DNA from: Alphaproteobacteria bacterium
GTDB lineage: Bacteria; Pseudomonadota; Alphaproteobacteria; Rickettsiales; SXRF01
DNA: 49,178 nucleotides
Reading direction: 5' to 3'
NCBI GenBank assembly: GCA_020054105.1
Contig: JAGVLW010000031.1
Location: forward strand, 1 to 49,178
In this document: positions 27,034-35,039 of the stretch, in pieces
Numbering within the stretch: position 1 is the first letter of the stretch
Layout: each line of letters starts with the position of its first letter
Notes under the pieces: generated by a model
What the model saw: only the letters and a program-made list of their open reading frames with translations
Database searches by the model: none
Told to the model about the DNA's origin: nothing
Position numbers and translations under genes: made by a program

Positions 27034-28170
27034 CTAGAACTGCTGCTTGGTATTGAGCGACTCAATGCTTGGCAGCATGCTGCGAATGGCGCCCGACCGC
27101 TTGCCCATGTCGTGCTGCTTGATGGAAAGGCGCAGGTTCGACGGGTTGTCGGATTCCGCCAGCGCCATCTCCTCGGAAATGATGCCTTGCGCGTAAAGGT
27201 CGATGAGCGACTGGTCGAAGCTTTGCATGCCGAGATCGCGGCTTTTTTCGATCTGCTCCTTGATTTCCTTGACGCGACCTTCCTGGATCAGCGTTTTGAT
27301 AAAGCCCTGGTTGAGTAATATCTCCAGCGCCACCTTGCGTTCGCCGCGCACGTCGGTGATCAGGCGCTGCGACAAAATGGCCTTGAGGTTCAGCGAGAGG
27401 TTGAGCAGCACCTGCTTATGTTTTTCCTCCGGGAAGAAATTGATCACGCGCTCGATCGTCTGATGCGCGTTGTTGGCGTGCAGCGTCGCCAGGCACAGAT
27501 GCCCGGTTTCCGCGAAGACGATCGCATGCTCCATGGTTTCTTTGTCGCGTATCTCGCCGATGACGATGACGTCGGGCGTCTGGCGCAGGGCATTTTTCAG
27601 GCCGATGCCGAAAGAGTAGGTGTCGATGCCGACATCGCGCTGGGTGATGATGCAGTTCTTATGCTCGATGATGAATTCCACCGGGTCCTCGATGGTCACC
27701 ACATGGCCGTAGCCGTGCAGGTTGCGGTAGTTGAGCATGGAAGCCAGCGACGTCGATTTGCCCGATGCGGTGGGGCCGACGACCAGGATCAGCCCGCGCT
27801 TTTCCATGATGAGGTCGGAATAGACTTTCGGTAGGCCGAGCGATTCCAGCGACGGGATCTGCGTCTGGATGCGGCGGATGACCATGCCGGTATGCTGGCG
27901 CTGGCGGAAGATATTCACGCGGAAGCGCGCGATGTTTTTCCAGTTGATGGCGGTGTTGTATTCCAGCGTCGATTCGAATTCTTCGATGATTTCCGGCGTG
28001 ACCAGGCCCGACAAAATATTTTTCATGTCTTCATCGGTCAATTTTTCTTCGCCGACATGCACAATGGACGCGCCGATGCGCAGCGACGGGCAGGTATCGA
28101 CCGTCAGGTATAAATCCGACGCGCCTTTCTCGATAAACGCCTGGATGAGTTGGTCGACGTTGAATGGCAT
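27034..28170 (-). CDS. pilU: PilU-like type IV pilus retraction ATPase
   Basis: A 378-residue PilT-family ATPase. Walker A reads GPTASGKST (residues 132-140), with Ala in place of the usual Gly but still fitting GxxxxGKS. The Asp box and Walker B region are QTPDVIVIGEIRD, and the His box is LCLATLHANNAHQTIERVINFFP. It lies directly downstream of pilT, the usual place for pilU, whose product assists PilT-driven retraction. I chose the ATG at 28170 (MPFNVDQLIQAFIEKGASDL); the frame runs to 28389 but that part overlaps pilT and is a shadow. The C-terminus is short, as in PilU. Confidence 0.88.
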   Translation of the reverse strand: MPFNVDQLIQAFIEKGASDLYLTVDTCPSLRIGASIVHVGEEKLTDEDMKNILSGLVTPEIIEEFESTLEYNTAINWKNIARFRVNIFRQRQHTGMVIRRIQTQIPSLESLGLPKVYSDLIMEKRGLILVVGPTASGKSTSLASMLNYRNLHGYGHVVTIEDPVEFIIEHKNCIITQRDVGIDTYSFGIGLKNALRQTPDVIVIGEIRDKETMEHAIVFAETGHLCLATLHANNAHQTIERVINFFPEEKHKQVLLNLSLNLKAILSQRLITDVRGERKVALEILLNQGFIKTLIQEGRVKEIKEQIEKSRDLGMQSFDQSLIDLYAQGIISEEMALAESDNPSNLRLSIKQHDMGKRSGAIRSMLPSIESLNTKQQF

Positions 28171-28174
28171 AAGC

Positions 28175-29350
28175 CTAAAACCCGTTATGCGCCGGTTTGA
28201 CGTTGGCCGCGGCGGTGGGCTTGCGAGTATTGTTATTGGCCGTCGTCTGGCCGCCGCCGGTTTGCGGATGATGGGATTTGACGCTGCCGCCGGCAAACGG
28301 GCTGCCCTCTTCCGAGTCGTCGGTGGTGCTACTGGCCAGCGCGCTTTTGGCCGTCTGCTCGGTAATGATGCCCTGGTCATACAGTGCAAACACGCTGTCT
28401 TTCATCAGGCACATGCCGACCTTGCTGCCGATCTGCAGCATCGAGTAAAGCTGCGGTATCTTGCCTTCGCGGATCAGGTTGCGCACCGCCGGCGTGCCCA
28501 GCATGATTTCGTGCGCGGCGACGCGGCCGTCATCCTTGCGCTTGAGCAACGTCTGCGTAATGACCGCTTCGAGCGACACCGAAAGCATGGCGCGGATCAT
28601 TTCCTTGTCGTTGGCGGGGAAGACGTCGATGATGCGGTCGATGGTTTTCGGCGCCGAATTCGTATGCAGCGTGCCCATCACCAAGTGGCCGGTTTCGGCG
28701 GCGGTCAGCGCCAGCTGGATCGTTTCCATGTCGCGCAACTCGCCGACCAGGATCACGTCGGGGTCTTCGCGCAGGGCGCTGCGCAGCGCCTTGGCGAACG
28801 ACTTGGTGTTCTTGCCGACCTCGCGCTGGTTGATGAGGGATTTTTTCGACTGGTGAATAAACTCCACCGGGTCTTCGATGGTGATGATGTGCTTGGCGTC
28901 GTTGGCATTGATATGGTTGACCATCGCCGCCAGCGTCGTCGATTTACCGCTGCCGGTCGGGCCGGTGACCAGGATCAGTCCCTTATGCAATGCGCAGAGT
29001 TTCTTGAGAATGTCCGGCGCGCCCAGCTCTTCCAGCGACAAGATGCGATCGGGAATGGTACGTAATACCGCCGCCGGGCCGTTGAGCGTGTTGAAGGCAT
29101 TGACACGAAAGCGCATATTCTCGCCGAAGGAAATCGCGAAATCGAGCTCGAAGTCGCGCTCGTAATCGGAACGCTGCTGCTCGGTCATGATCGAATAGAG
29201 CATTTGCTTCACGTCTTCGACCGTCAGCGGATTGGTTTTGTAAGGCGTCATCTGGCCGTGTATGCGCAGCACCGGCGGATTGCTAGCGGATAAATGCAAA
29301 TCCGACGCCTTATTTTTCTGCGTAAATACCAGCAGGTCGGTGATTTCCAT
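28175..29350 (-). CDS. pilT: Type IV pilus twitching motility ATPase PilT
   Basis: PilT is the retraction motor. All signatures are present: ASDLHLSASNPPVLRIHG at the N-terminus, Walker A GPTGSGKST (residues 130-138), the Asp box DPDVILVGELRD, the His box VMGTLHTNSAPKTIDRIID, and the C-terminal AVRNLIREGK motif needed for retraction. At 391 residues it is about 45 longer than typical PilT because of a Thr/Asn/Gly-rich tail after ALASST. The start has no alternative nearby. pilU follows four bases after the stop. Confidence 0.95.
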   Translation of the reverse strand: MEITDLLVFTQKNKASDLHLSASNPPVLRIHGQMTPYKTNPLTVEDVKQMLYSIMTEQQRSDYERDFELDFAISFGENMRFRVNAFNTLNGPAAVLRTIPDRILSLEELGAPDILKKLCALHKGLILVTGPTGSGKSTTLAAMVNHINANDAKHIITIEDPVEFIHQSKKSLINQREVGKNTKSFAKALRSALREDPDVILVGELRDMETIQLALTAAETGHLVMGTLHTNSAPKTIDRIIDVFPANDKEMIRAMLSVSLEAVITQTLLKRKDDGRVAAHEIMLGTPAVRNLIREGKIPQLYSMLQIGSKVGMCLMKDSVFALYDQGIITEQTAKSALASSTTDDSEEGSPFAGGSVKSHHPQTGGGQTTANNNTRKPTAAANVKPAHNGF

Positions 29351-29385
29351 GTATGGGCTCGCGGTTGGCGTGAAGGTGGTGGTGG

Positions 29386-31278
29386 CTATTGTCTATTAGA
29401 GCTAATAAACGTTAATCTTTCCTGAATTTTTTGTGGATTTCCGGGAATTACTTCGCCGCGGCCGCTTGCCTCGAGTATCTGCCGGTACAGCTTGGCGGCC
29501 TCTTCGTAATTCTTCTGCTTATCCAGCATGATAGCCAGGTTGTACCGATAGGTGAGATTTTCCGGCGCCAGGGCAATGGCGCGGAACATTTTGGCGCTGG
29601 CCCGGTCGAAATCGCCGAGCTTCTGGTAGATGACCGCCATCTGCGCCGGAATCGGGCTGAAATCCGAATTACGCGCTTCCAGTTCGGCAAGCTGGGTGAG
29701 GGCTTGTTCAGGCGCTTCGTCGGCCATGAGCACGAGGAAATTATTGAGCGCGTCGCGGTTCTTCGGGTCGAGCGCCAAGAGCTTGGCATAAAGCGGGCGG
29801 GCGAGCTCGATCTGCCCGGCGCGGTGATAGGTGGTGGCCAGGCCGAACAGCGCATGGGTATTGTTCGCATCGTTGCCCAGCACGTTTTTATAAATCTCGG
29901 TTGCCTCGCTGGTATTGCCGGCAAGCAGCGCGTAATACGCTTTCTCAAGTTCGTAATTGAGATTGGCCTTGCGGTTTTTCATCTCGATCTTGATGCCGTG
30001 CGCCTCGTGCTTGACGGTGCTTTCGGTGATGGTTTCCCCGGGCGAGCCGGAGATGGCGCTTAAATCCTTGGTGCGGTCGATTTCCACGAGCTCGGAGCCG
30101 GGCTTCTTGCGCTTATCCAAACCGGACGGCATTCCCTTGACTACTTTTTTGCTCTCGGCCGAGAGATCGCGCTCTGGCTCCGATACGGATTCGTCGACCG
30201 GCGGCTGCTCGATCAGCGTGTCTTGCGCGGCGATGCGCGTGGTATTTTTGGCGCGAACAACATCCTTTCCGGAAGGTATGATCACCGGCAATACCGTCGG
30301 TGCCATGGAAATAGGCTCTTCCTGCGCGACCACGTCATCGAGGTCTTGCGCGATGCTGTCGAGCGCCGCCTCATGATAGTCGGCACTGGCATCGGTGCTT
30401 GCGGCAGGTTCGACTTTTTCTATCGGGCCGGCAATCTGCGGCGCCGCATCCGTCACCGAAATCACCATTTTCGGCGCGGGCGCCACGGCAACGGGCGCTA
30501 CCGGCAACGGGGCAATCGGCGCGGCGGGAGTGGGAGGAACATAGTCCGGAGTGGCAATGAGCGGTGCGTTGGCATCCATGCCGGCCGGTTCGCCTGCCGA
30601 AGGCGTGAGCTTGGACAGCTCCGATTCTTGCGTGGGCGCGTGATAATAGACCGATTCGGCGATTTTCACCGGGTCGGGCAGGCTGGCGCGGCCTTGGCTT
30701 TTTATCTCTTCCGGCGACACATTGCTTGCCACATAACGTATGGTTTCTTTGTGGATGACGGCGCCCGATTGCACGGAAACGATGCGGTCGCCGGCCGGGG
30801 CCGTCGCCTCAGCCGGCGGTTGCGCCGACGCGCTCGCGGCGGTGACGTAGGCATTGACCGGCGGCGATAAGGTAATTGGTTTTTGCGTGACGCTTGCAAC
30901 GTTACTGCCGCCCATGCTGACGCTGGCGGTCATCGCGGCGGGTTTTTTCTGAACCGCCTTGAGGTTGGGAATAGTGATTTTCAACGGCGTTGCCGGCTTG
31001 GCGATTTTGACTTCGGCGATTTTTTGAACGGGGGCCAGGGGTTCTGCGGCGAACAGCCTGACCGGCGGAGGTTTATGGGCGGCGGCCTGCCGCCTGGCGG
31101 CGTAAGGGTTGCCCGCGCCAGGATTTTCGTAGCCGGACCTGGAGAAATTTGCGGCTTCTTCGGGGCTGTAACGAATGGTTTCCCCGTAGGCGAGCGATGA
31201 AAAAAGAAGGCAGAAAATCCCGCAGAACAAGGCAGTCCCGCGCAGTGCATAAGGGGTCGGTACGCTCAAATACGCCAT
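29386..31278 (-). CDS. Exported TPR-repeat protein, 630 aa
   Basis: A signal peptide (ALFCGIFCLLFSSLAYG) leads a long low-complexity region rich in Pro, Ala and Val (residues ~50-400). At least four tetratricopeptide repeats follow (about 435-610; e.g. NTSEATEIYKNVLGNDANN and NYEEAAKLYRQILE). TPR lipoproteins such as PilF assist secretin assembly in type IV pilus systems. This one lacks a lipobox, but its place beside pilT and the pilus run suggests a similar periplasmic scaffold role (inference). I chose the ATG at 31278; the frame continues seven codons to a TTG. It is divergent from the next exported protein across 135 bases. Confidence 0.8.
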   Translation of the reverse strand: MAYLSVPTPYALRGTALFCGIFCLLFSSLAYGETIRYSPEEAANFSRSGYENPGAGNPYAARRQAAAHKPPPVRLFAAEPLAPVQKIAEVKIAKPATPLKITIPNLKAVQKKPAAMTASVSMGGSNVASVTQKPITLSPPVNAYVTAASASAQPPAEATAPAGDRIVSVQSGAVIHKETIRYVASNVSPEEIKSQGRASLPDPVKIAESVYYHAPTQESELSKLTPSAGEPAGMDANAPLIATPDYVPPTPAAPIAPLPVAPVAVAPAPKMVISVTDAAPQIAGPIEKVEPAASTDASADYHEAALDSIAQDLDDVVAQEEPISMAPTVLPVIIPSGKDVVRAKNTTRIAAQDTLIEQPPVDESVSEPERDLSAESKKVVKGMPSGLDKRKKPGSELVEIDRTKDLSAISGSPGETITESTVKHEAHGIKIEMKNRKANLNYELEKAYYALLAGNTSEATEIYKNVLGNDANNTHALFGLATTYHRAGQIELARPLYAKLLALDPKNRDALNNFLVLMADEAPEQALTQLAELEARNSDFSPIPAQMAVIYQKLGDFDRASAKMFRAIALAPENLTYRYNLAIMLDKQKNYEEAAKLYRQILEASGRGEVIPGNPQKIQERLTFISSNRQ

Positions 31279-31297
31279 GCCGTCTATCAGTTGCCGC

Positions 31298-31344
31298 AAC
31301 TACATATAGTGTAGTTTATGTATTTACACCACAATTTACATAAA
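31298..31344. promoter_or_regulatory. Two adjacent inverted repeats in a divergent promoter region
   Basis: AACTACA-TATAG-TGTAGTT (31298-31316) is a perfect 7-base inverted repeat with a five-base spacer. It is followed immediately by TTTATGTA (31315-31322) and TACATAAA (31337-31344), a perfect 8-base inverted repeat with a 14-base spacer. Both lie between two divergent genes for exported proteins. The symmetry and A/T content fit operator sites for a dimeric regulator, but none is identified. Confidence 0.4.
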
Positions 31345-31413
31345 AAGACACCAAAAAAACGCTCTTGCCGGGAATTATTTTTTGCTGGCATGGCAATTGC
31401 AAAATCGTCCTGC

Positions 31414-31791
31414 ATGAAAATCTGCCGCGCGCTATTTTTTCTTGCCGTTTTACTGACGGGTGTATGCCTGCCGGGAGTGCCTGTGTATGCGCAAGATGCC
31501 GCGCCTTCTGCCGTGCCGCCGCCCGAGAAATTTATCTCGCTGCAAAAAGCCTCTCCGCCGGGCGTAAAAAAACATCACTCGCCGCCGCCGCCCATCCGGT
31601 TTTTTTCCGCCAAGCCGCAGATGCAAGCGCGGTCCAGCAAAAAAAATCCGGTGGCAAAACCCATCGCCGTATTGCCCTTAGCGCCGCCGGCAAGCCGCGC
31701 CGCGCCGGCTGCAGTCCCAACGCCTACCGACGCGCAGATGAGCGCCCAGCGCGCGCAGCAATTGCTTTCCATTTTCAGCGAAGCCCATTAG
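31414..31791 (+). CDS. Small exported proline-rich protein, 125 aa
   Basis: The protein begins with a convincing Sec signal peptide (KICRALFFLAVLLTGVCLPG, cleavage near VYAQD). The rest is a low-complexity chain rich in Pro, Ala and Lys, with a final amphipathic helix (QMSAQRAQQLLSIF). No domain is recognised. I chose the ATG at 31414 because upstream residues do not fit a signal peptide. The composition resembles the linker of the divergent TPR protein, suggesting that both work in the envelope. The stop codon (31789-31791) is the first base triplet of a large palindromic element. Confidence 0.6.
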   Translation: MKICRALFFLAVLLTGVCLPGVPVYAQDAAPSAVPPPEKFISLQKASPPGVKKHHSPPPPIRFFSAKPQMQARSSKKNPVAKPIAVLPLAPPASRAAPAAVPTPTDAQMSAQRAQQLLSIFSEAH

Positions 31792-31934
31792 ACTTCCGCA
31801 TAACTCTACTTTGGCTTCAAACCTGCTCGCGACGGAGCCTCCCTCGAAAACGTCATGTACTTATTTGTACACTCGTTTTCTTGGACTCCATCGCTTCGCG
31901 TTTTTTTGCCAAAGCGAGTTCTGTAAGAAGTCTA
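31789..31934. repeat. Long imperfect palindromic element upstream of pyrD
   Basis: Outer arms 31789-31815 and 31908-31934 begin TAGACTTCCG and end AGAAGTCTA, and pair with one small bulge. The inner arms (about 31819-31860 and 31867-31902) also pair imperfectly and converge on GTAC-TTATTT-GTAC. The whole could fold into one ~146-base hairpin. The element has no stop codon in the pyrD frame and the pyrD ATG lies 15 bases after it. The layout recalls Rickettsia palindromic elements, but family identity is not established. Confidence 0.7.
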
Positions 31935-31949
31935 GTAAGCTTGGTACCT

Positions 31950-33020
31950 ATGGCGTTATTTTCAACCTTGCGGCCGGCGCTGCATCTTTTGCCGCCTGAG
32001 GCGGCGCACCGGCTGGGCATCTTGGCCTTGCGAAACGGTTTGCTTCCCGCGACGCCGCTGCCGCATTATTCCGCCCTCGAAACGACCGCGCTCGGCCTGC
32101 GTTTTGCGCATCCGCTGGGCCTTGCCGCCGGCTTCGATAAAAACGCCGAGGCTTATGGCGCGCTGCTTAGGCAAGGATTTTCCTTCGTCGAAACCGGGAC
32201 GGTCACGCCGCTGCCGCAACCGGGAAATCCGCAACCGCGCCTGTTTCGGCTACCGCAGGACGGCGCCGTCATCAACCGGCTGGGCTTCAACAATGCCGGG
32301 ATCGAAACCTTCGTCGCCAACCTGTCGGGCCGCGACAAAACACGCGGCGTTGTCGGCGCCAATATCGGAAAAAACAAGCTTTCCGAAGTGGCGATCGACG
32401 ATTATGCCGCGGCCATGCGCGCGGTCTACCCGCATGCCGACTACATCACCGTCAACATCTCCTCGCCCAACACCGAAGGGCTGCGCGCTTTGCAAAAACG
32501 CGACAGTCTTGAATCGTTGCTGGCCGCGCTCATTGACCTGCGCAGGCAATGCGTCGAAGCCGGCGGTGCGCATGTGCCGTTGCTGGTAAAAATCGCTCCC
32601 GATCTCGGCGCGCAGGAGAAAGCCGACATCGCCGCCGTCATCACTACCCATGCGATCGACGGGCTGATTGTCAGCAACACCACCATCGCCCGCCCGCCTA
32701 CGCTCAAAAACCGCCATGCCCGCCAGCAAGGCGGTTTAAGCGGCCGGCCGCTCTTTGCGCCATCCACCCAGATGCTCGCCGACATGTACCGGCTGACCGA
32801 GGGAAAAATATTATTGGTCGGGGTAGGGGGCATCGCCAGCGCCGCCGACGCCTATGCGAAAATCCGCGCCGGTGCGACGCTGCTGCAGCTCTATACGGCG
32901 CTGGTTTACCAGGGATTCGGCGTGGTGCGCGCGATTTGCGACGGGCTGGAAAAACGATTGGCGCGCGACGGGTTTTCGCATGTCAGCCAGGCGGTCGGCG
33001 CCGACGTTAAGGGCGCTTGA
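31950..33020 (+). CDS. pyrD: Dihydroorotate dehydrogenase (quinone), class 2
   Basis: PyrD oxidises dihydroorotate to orotate at the inner membrane with quinone as acceptor, in pyrimidine synthesis. The 356 residues have the N-terminal membrane-associated helices of class 2 (LFSTLRPALHLLPPEAAHRL), the catalytic-serine motif NISSPNT, and the FMN motifs VGANIGKNK, KIAPDL, SNTT and GVGGI. The frame is open for almost 600 bases upstream through the palindromic element. The ATG at 31950 is chosen because the class 2 N-terminus starts there. The last 14 bases overlap the convergent DUF2155 gene. Confidence 0.94.
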   Translation: MALFSTLRPALHLLPPEAAHRLGILALRNGLLPATPLPHYSALETTALGLRFAHPLGLAAGFDKNAEAYGALLRQGFSFVETGTVTPLPQPGNPQPRLFRLPQDGAVINRLGFNNAGIETFVANLSGRDKTRGVVGANIGKNKLSEVAIDDYAAAMRAVYPHADYITVNISSPNTEGLRALQKRDSLESLLAALIDLRRQCVEAGGAHVPLLVKIAPDLGAQEKADIAAVITTHAIDGLIVSNTTIARPPTLKNRHARQQGGLSGRPLFAPSTQMLADMYRLTEGKILLVGVGGIASAADAYAKIRAGATLLQLYTALVYQGFGVVRAICDGLEKRLARDGFSHVSQAVGADVKGA

Positions 33021-33507
33021 GGGCCCGCTTTTTGGGCTTGGTCGGTTTGGGTGTTTCTTCTTTCGGCTTTTCTTCCTTCGGTGCGTCCGCCGCATTCGCC
33101 GCTTCCGGGTCGCTGCGCAGCTCGCAGGCAAGCACGCTCACATCATAGACCGGGTGCTCGAGGCCGGAAAGGCCGGGGCTGGAGGAAAACATCCAGCCGA
33201 GAAAAATGCGCTGCGAGCCTTCGCCGGCTTTCAGTTCCGAGATTTCCAGCAGCGCCGCGTTTTCCGGACGTTCTTCCGGCGGCGCGCTCCAGCAGCGCCT
33301 TGCGATGATCTCGATATTGCCGAAGCGCAGCGCCGTTCCCAGCGGGCCTTCGATTTTCGAGATGCGGCCGGTGACTTTGTTGAGCCCCTGCAGCACGATC
33401 GTATTATATTCCGGCGGTTTTTCCTGCGTCTCGTCGGGCGCAACTTGCTGCGCCAGCGCGTGCCCGTACCACAGGCAGGCAATCGCTATGACGACGGGAA
33501 GGCGCAT
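33007..33507 (-). CDS. DUF2155 domain-containing exported protein
   Basis: A 166-residue protein with a signal peptide (RLPVVIAIACLWYGHALA) and the DUF2155 core: LQGLNKVTGRISKIEGPLG, IEIIARRCWSAPPEERPENAALLEI, then GWMFSSSPGLSGLEHPVYDVSVLACEL with conserved cysteines. DUF2155 proteins are largely alphaproteobacterial and commonly lie beside mlaD and NDUFA12 genes. The function is unknown. A Lys/Pro-rich tail (about 135-166) is unlike the core. Its ATG overlaps the mlaD stop by one base. Confidence 0.9.
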   Translation of the reverse strand: MRLPVVIAIACLWYGHALAQQVAPDETQEKPPEYNTIVLQGLNKVTGRISKIEGPLGTALRFGNIEIIARRCWSAPPEERPENAALLEISELKAGEGSQRIFLGWMFSSSPGLSGLEHPVYDVSVLACELRSDPEAANAADAPKEEKPKEETPKPTKPKKRALKRP

Positions 33508-33998
33508 TACGGCGTTGCGGTGCTGCCGGATTCCGGCGCCTTTTTATCTTTGTCGACGCCGCCGCCGCTAAAGACGAACTTGCCGATCAGCTCTTCGATA
33601 TTGACCGCCGACTGCGTGTAGTCGATCTTGCCGCCATCGGCGAGCATTGCATCGCCGCCGCCGGGCGTGATCTGGATAAATTTCTCGCCGAGCAGGCCGC
33701 TGCTGACGATTGCCGCCGAGGAATCTTTCGGCAGCTTGGTCGATCCGCCGATCTGCATGGATACGACGGCGTCGTAGCTGCTCGGATCGAGCTTCATGTC
33801 GGACACGACGCCGATCTTGATGCCGCCGATGCGAATATCGCTGCCCAGCGCGATGCCCGAGGCGTTGCTGAAGCGGCCGCTGACCGTGTAGCCGTCCTCG
33901 ACATGGAGCTGGCTGCCCTCGTAGGCGAACACCAGAAACCCGCCCGCCACCAGCAATACCAGCGCGCCCATCAGCGTTTCAATTACGTTCTTTTGCAT
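33507..33998 (-). CDS. mlaD: MlaD family outer-membrane lipid asymmetry protein (MCE domain)
   Basis: MlaD is the inner-membrane-anchored MCE ring of the phospholipid transporter between the membranes. The 163-residue product has an N-terminal membrane segment (about 8-25, LMGALVLLVAGGFLVFAY) and one MCE domain with GRFSNASGIALGSDIRIGGIKIGVV and SSGLLGEKFIQITPGGG. No mlaE/mlaF partners are in the window. It heads a two-gene unit with DUF2155 and is divergent from the UbiA-family gene across 103 bases. Confidence 0.93.
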   Translation of the reverse strand: MQKNVIETLMGALVLLVAGGFLVFAYEGSQLHVEDGYTVSGRFSNASGIALGSDIRIGGIKIGVVSDMKLDPSSYDAVVSMQIGGSTKLPKDSSAAIVSSGLLGEKFIQITPGGGDAMLADGGKIDYTQSAVNIEELIGKFVFSGGGVDKDKKAPESGSTATP

Positions 33999-34101
33999 GG
34001 TCGCTCCTTACGCACCTGTTCTTTTTACTTGTTTCTATGTCGATTCAATAGCAAAAAAGAGATGTTTATAAAGCGAAATCATCGATTGTTCGGATATTCC
34101 C

Positions 34102-34953
34102 ATGCATCCTGCGATTCGGCTCCTGCGTCCTAGGCAATGGATTAAAAACGGCTTCGTCTTTGCCCCGCAGCTCTTCGCCGGCCAATTTCTGCAGCCGCAA
34201 AGCTGGACTCTCTCCATCATCGCCATGCTCTGTTTCCTGAGTGTTTCTTGCATCGTCTATATCGTCAACGACCTGCATGACGTGAAGGAAGACCGGCTGC
34301 ACCCGGTCAAGAAGCTCCGGCCGCTGGCGGCAGGCGATATGCCGGTGGCGCAAGCGATACTGATTGCCTGCGCGTTTGCGGCGCTTGCGCTATATTTGAT
34401 GACGCTGCTGCCTTACCAATGCGCGCTGGTGATTATCGTCTATATCGGGCTGAACCTGAGCTATAGTTTTTATCTCAAGCGCATTGCCATCATCGACGTG
34501 TTTAGCATCGCCTCTTGCTATGTGCTGCGCGTGCTGATGGGCGGGTATGCGCTTTCGGTGTTCATTTCGCCGTGGATTATCCTTGCCACGTTCCTGCTGG
34601 CGCTTTTCCTGGGCTTCGGCAAGCGTTATCACGAGATGGGCATCGAGGCCTATGCCGGCGCCAAGCCGAACCTGCAGCATTATAACCGCGAGCTGCTCGA
34701 TCGGCTGGTCACGATCACCGGCGCCGCCGCGCTGCTCACCTACGCCATTTACACTGCCGAGATCAGCCTCAAGCTGGGCAAGCTCGAAATGACCTATACG
34801 ACGGCGTTTGTCGCGTTCGGCCTGTTTCGCTATTTGCAATCCATCTATGTCTACCGCCAGGGCGGCGAGCCGGAGAGTATTATTCTCAAAGACAAGCTGC
34901 AGCTTGTCAATCTGGTGTTGTGGCTGGTAGTGACGTTGTGGATAATGTTTTGA
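34102..34953 (+). CDS. UbiA-family prenyltransferase, decaprenyl-phosphate phosphoribosyltransferase-like
   Basis: A membrane protein of 283 residues with about eight hydrophobic segments. The two aspartate-rich motifs typical of the superfamily read NDLHDVKEDRLHP (about residues 56-68) and LGFGKRYHEM in the second half. The segment HPVKKLRPLAAG matches the group of 5-phosphoribosyl-1-diphosphate:decaprenyl-phosphate transferases better than UbiA or heme O synthase. That enzyme makes the precursor of decaprenyl-phosphoarabinose. Partner epimerase genes are not in the window, so the end product is unknown. A heptamer hairpin follows the stop. Confidence 0.8.
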   Translation: MHPAIRLLRPRQWIKNGFVFAPQLFAGQFLQPQSWTLSIIAMLCFLSVSCIVYIVNDLHDVKEDRLHPVKKLRPLAAGDMPVAQAILIACAFAALALYLMTLLPYQCALVIIVYIGLNLSYSFYLKRIAIIDVFSIASCYVLRVLMGGYALSVFISPWIILATFLLALFLGFGKRYHEMGIEAYAGAKPNLQHYNRELLDRLVTITGAAALLTYAIYTAEISLKLGKLEMTYTTAFVAFGLFRYLQSIYVYRQGGEPESIILKDKLQLVNLVLWLVVTLWIMF

Positions 34954-34955
34954 GA

Positions 34956-35034
34956 GAGTACTCAGAGTCTAGAGTCTAGTAGCTAGTAAAATTTCACTAG
35001 ATTCTAGACTCTAGACTCTAGACTCTGAGTACTC
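34956..35034. repeat. Inverted heptamer hairpin (CTAGACT family) between convergent genes
   Basis: The left arm (34956-34987) and right arm (34996-35034) are inverted copies around an eight-base A/T loop (AAAATTTC). The reverse complement of the left arm equals the right arm except for a small change in the outermost unit near the loop and exactly one additional 7-base unit on the right (repeated TAGACTC). It fills the space between the UbiA-family stop and the convergent NDUFA12 stop and could act as a bidirectional terminator. Confidence 0.85.
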
Positions 35035-35039
35035 CCCCC

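Noticed and set aside
28171..28389. N-terminal extension of PilU
   Set aside because: This part overlaps the end of pilT and reads as Arg/Pro-rich shadow sequence; PilT-family proteins start at the ATG at 28170.
31365..31949. Possible N-terminal extension of PyrD through the palindromic element
   Set aside because: Class 2 PyrD proteins begin at the residues encoded from 31950, and the upstream frame overlaps the signal-peptide protein in another frame. The openness is still reported as a property of the element.
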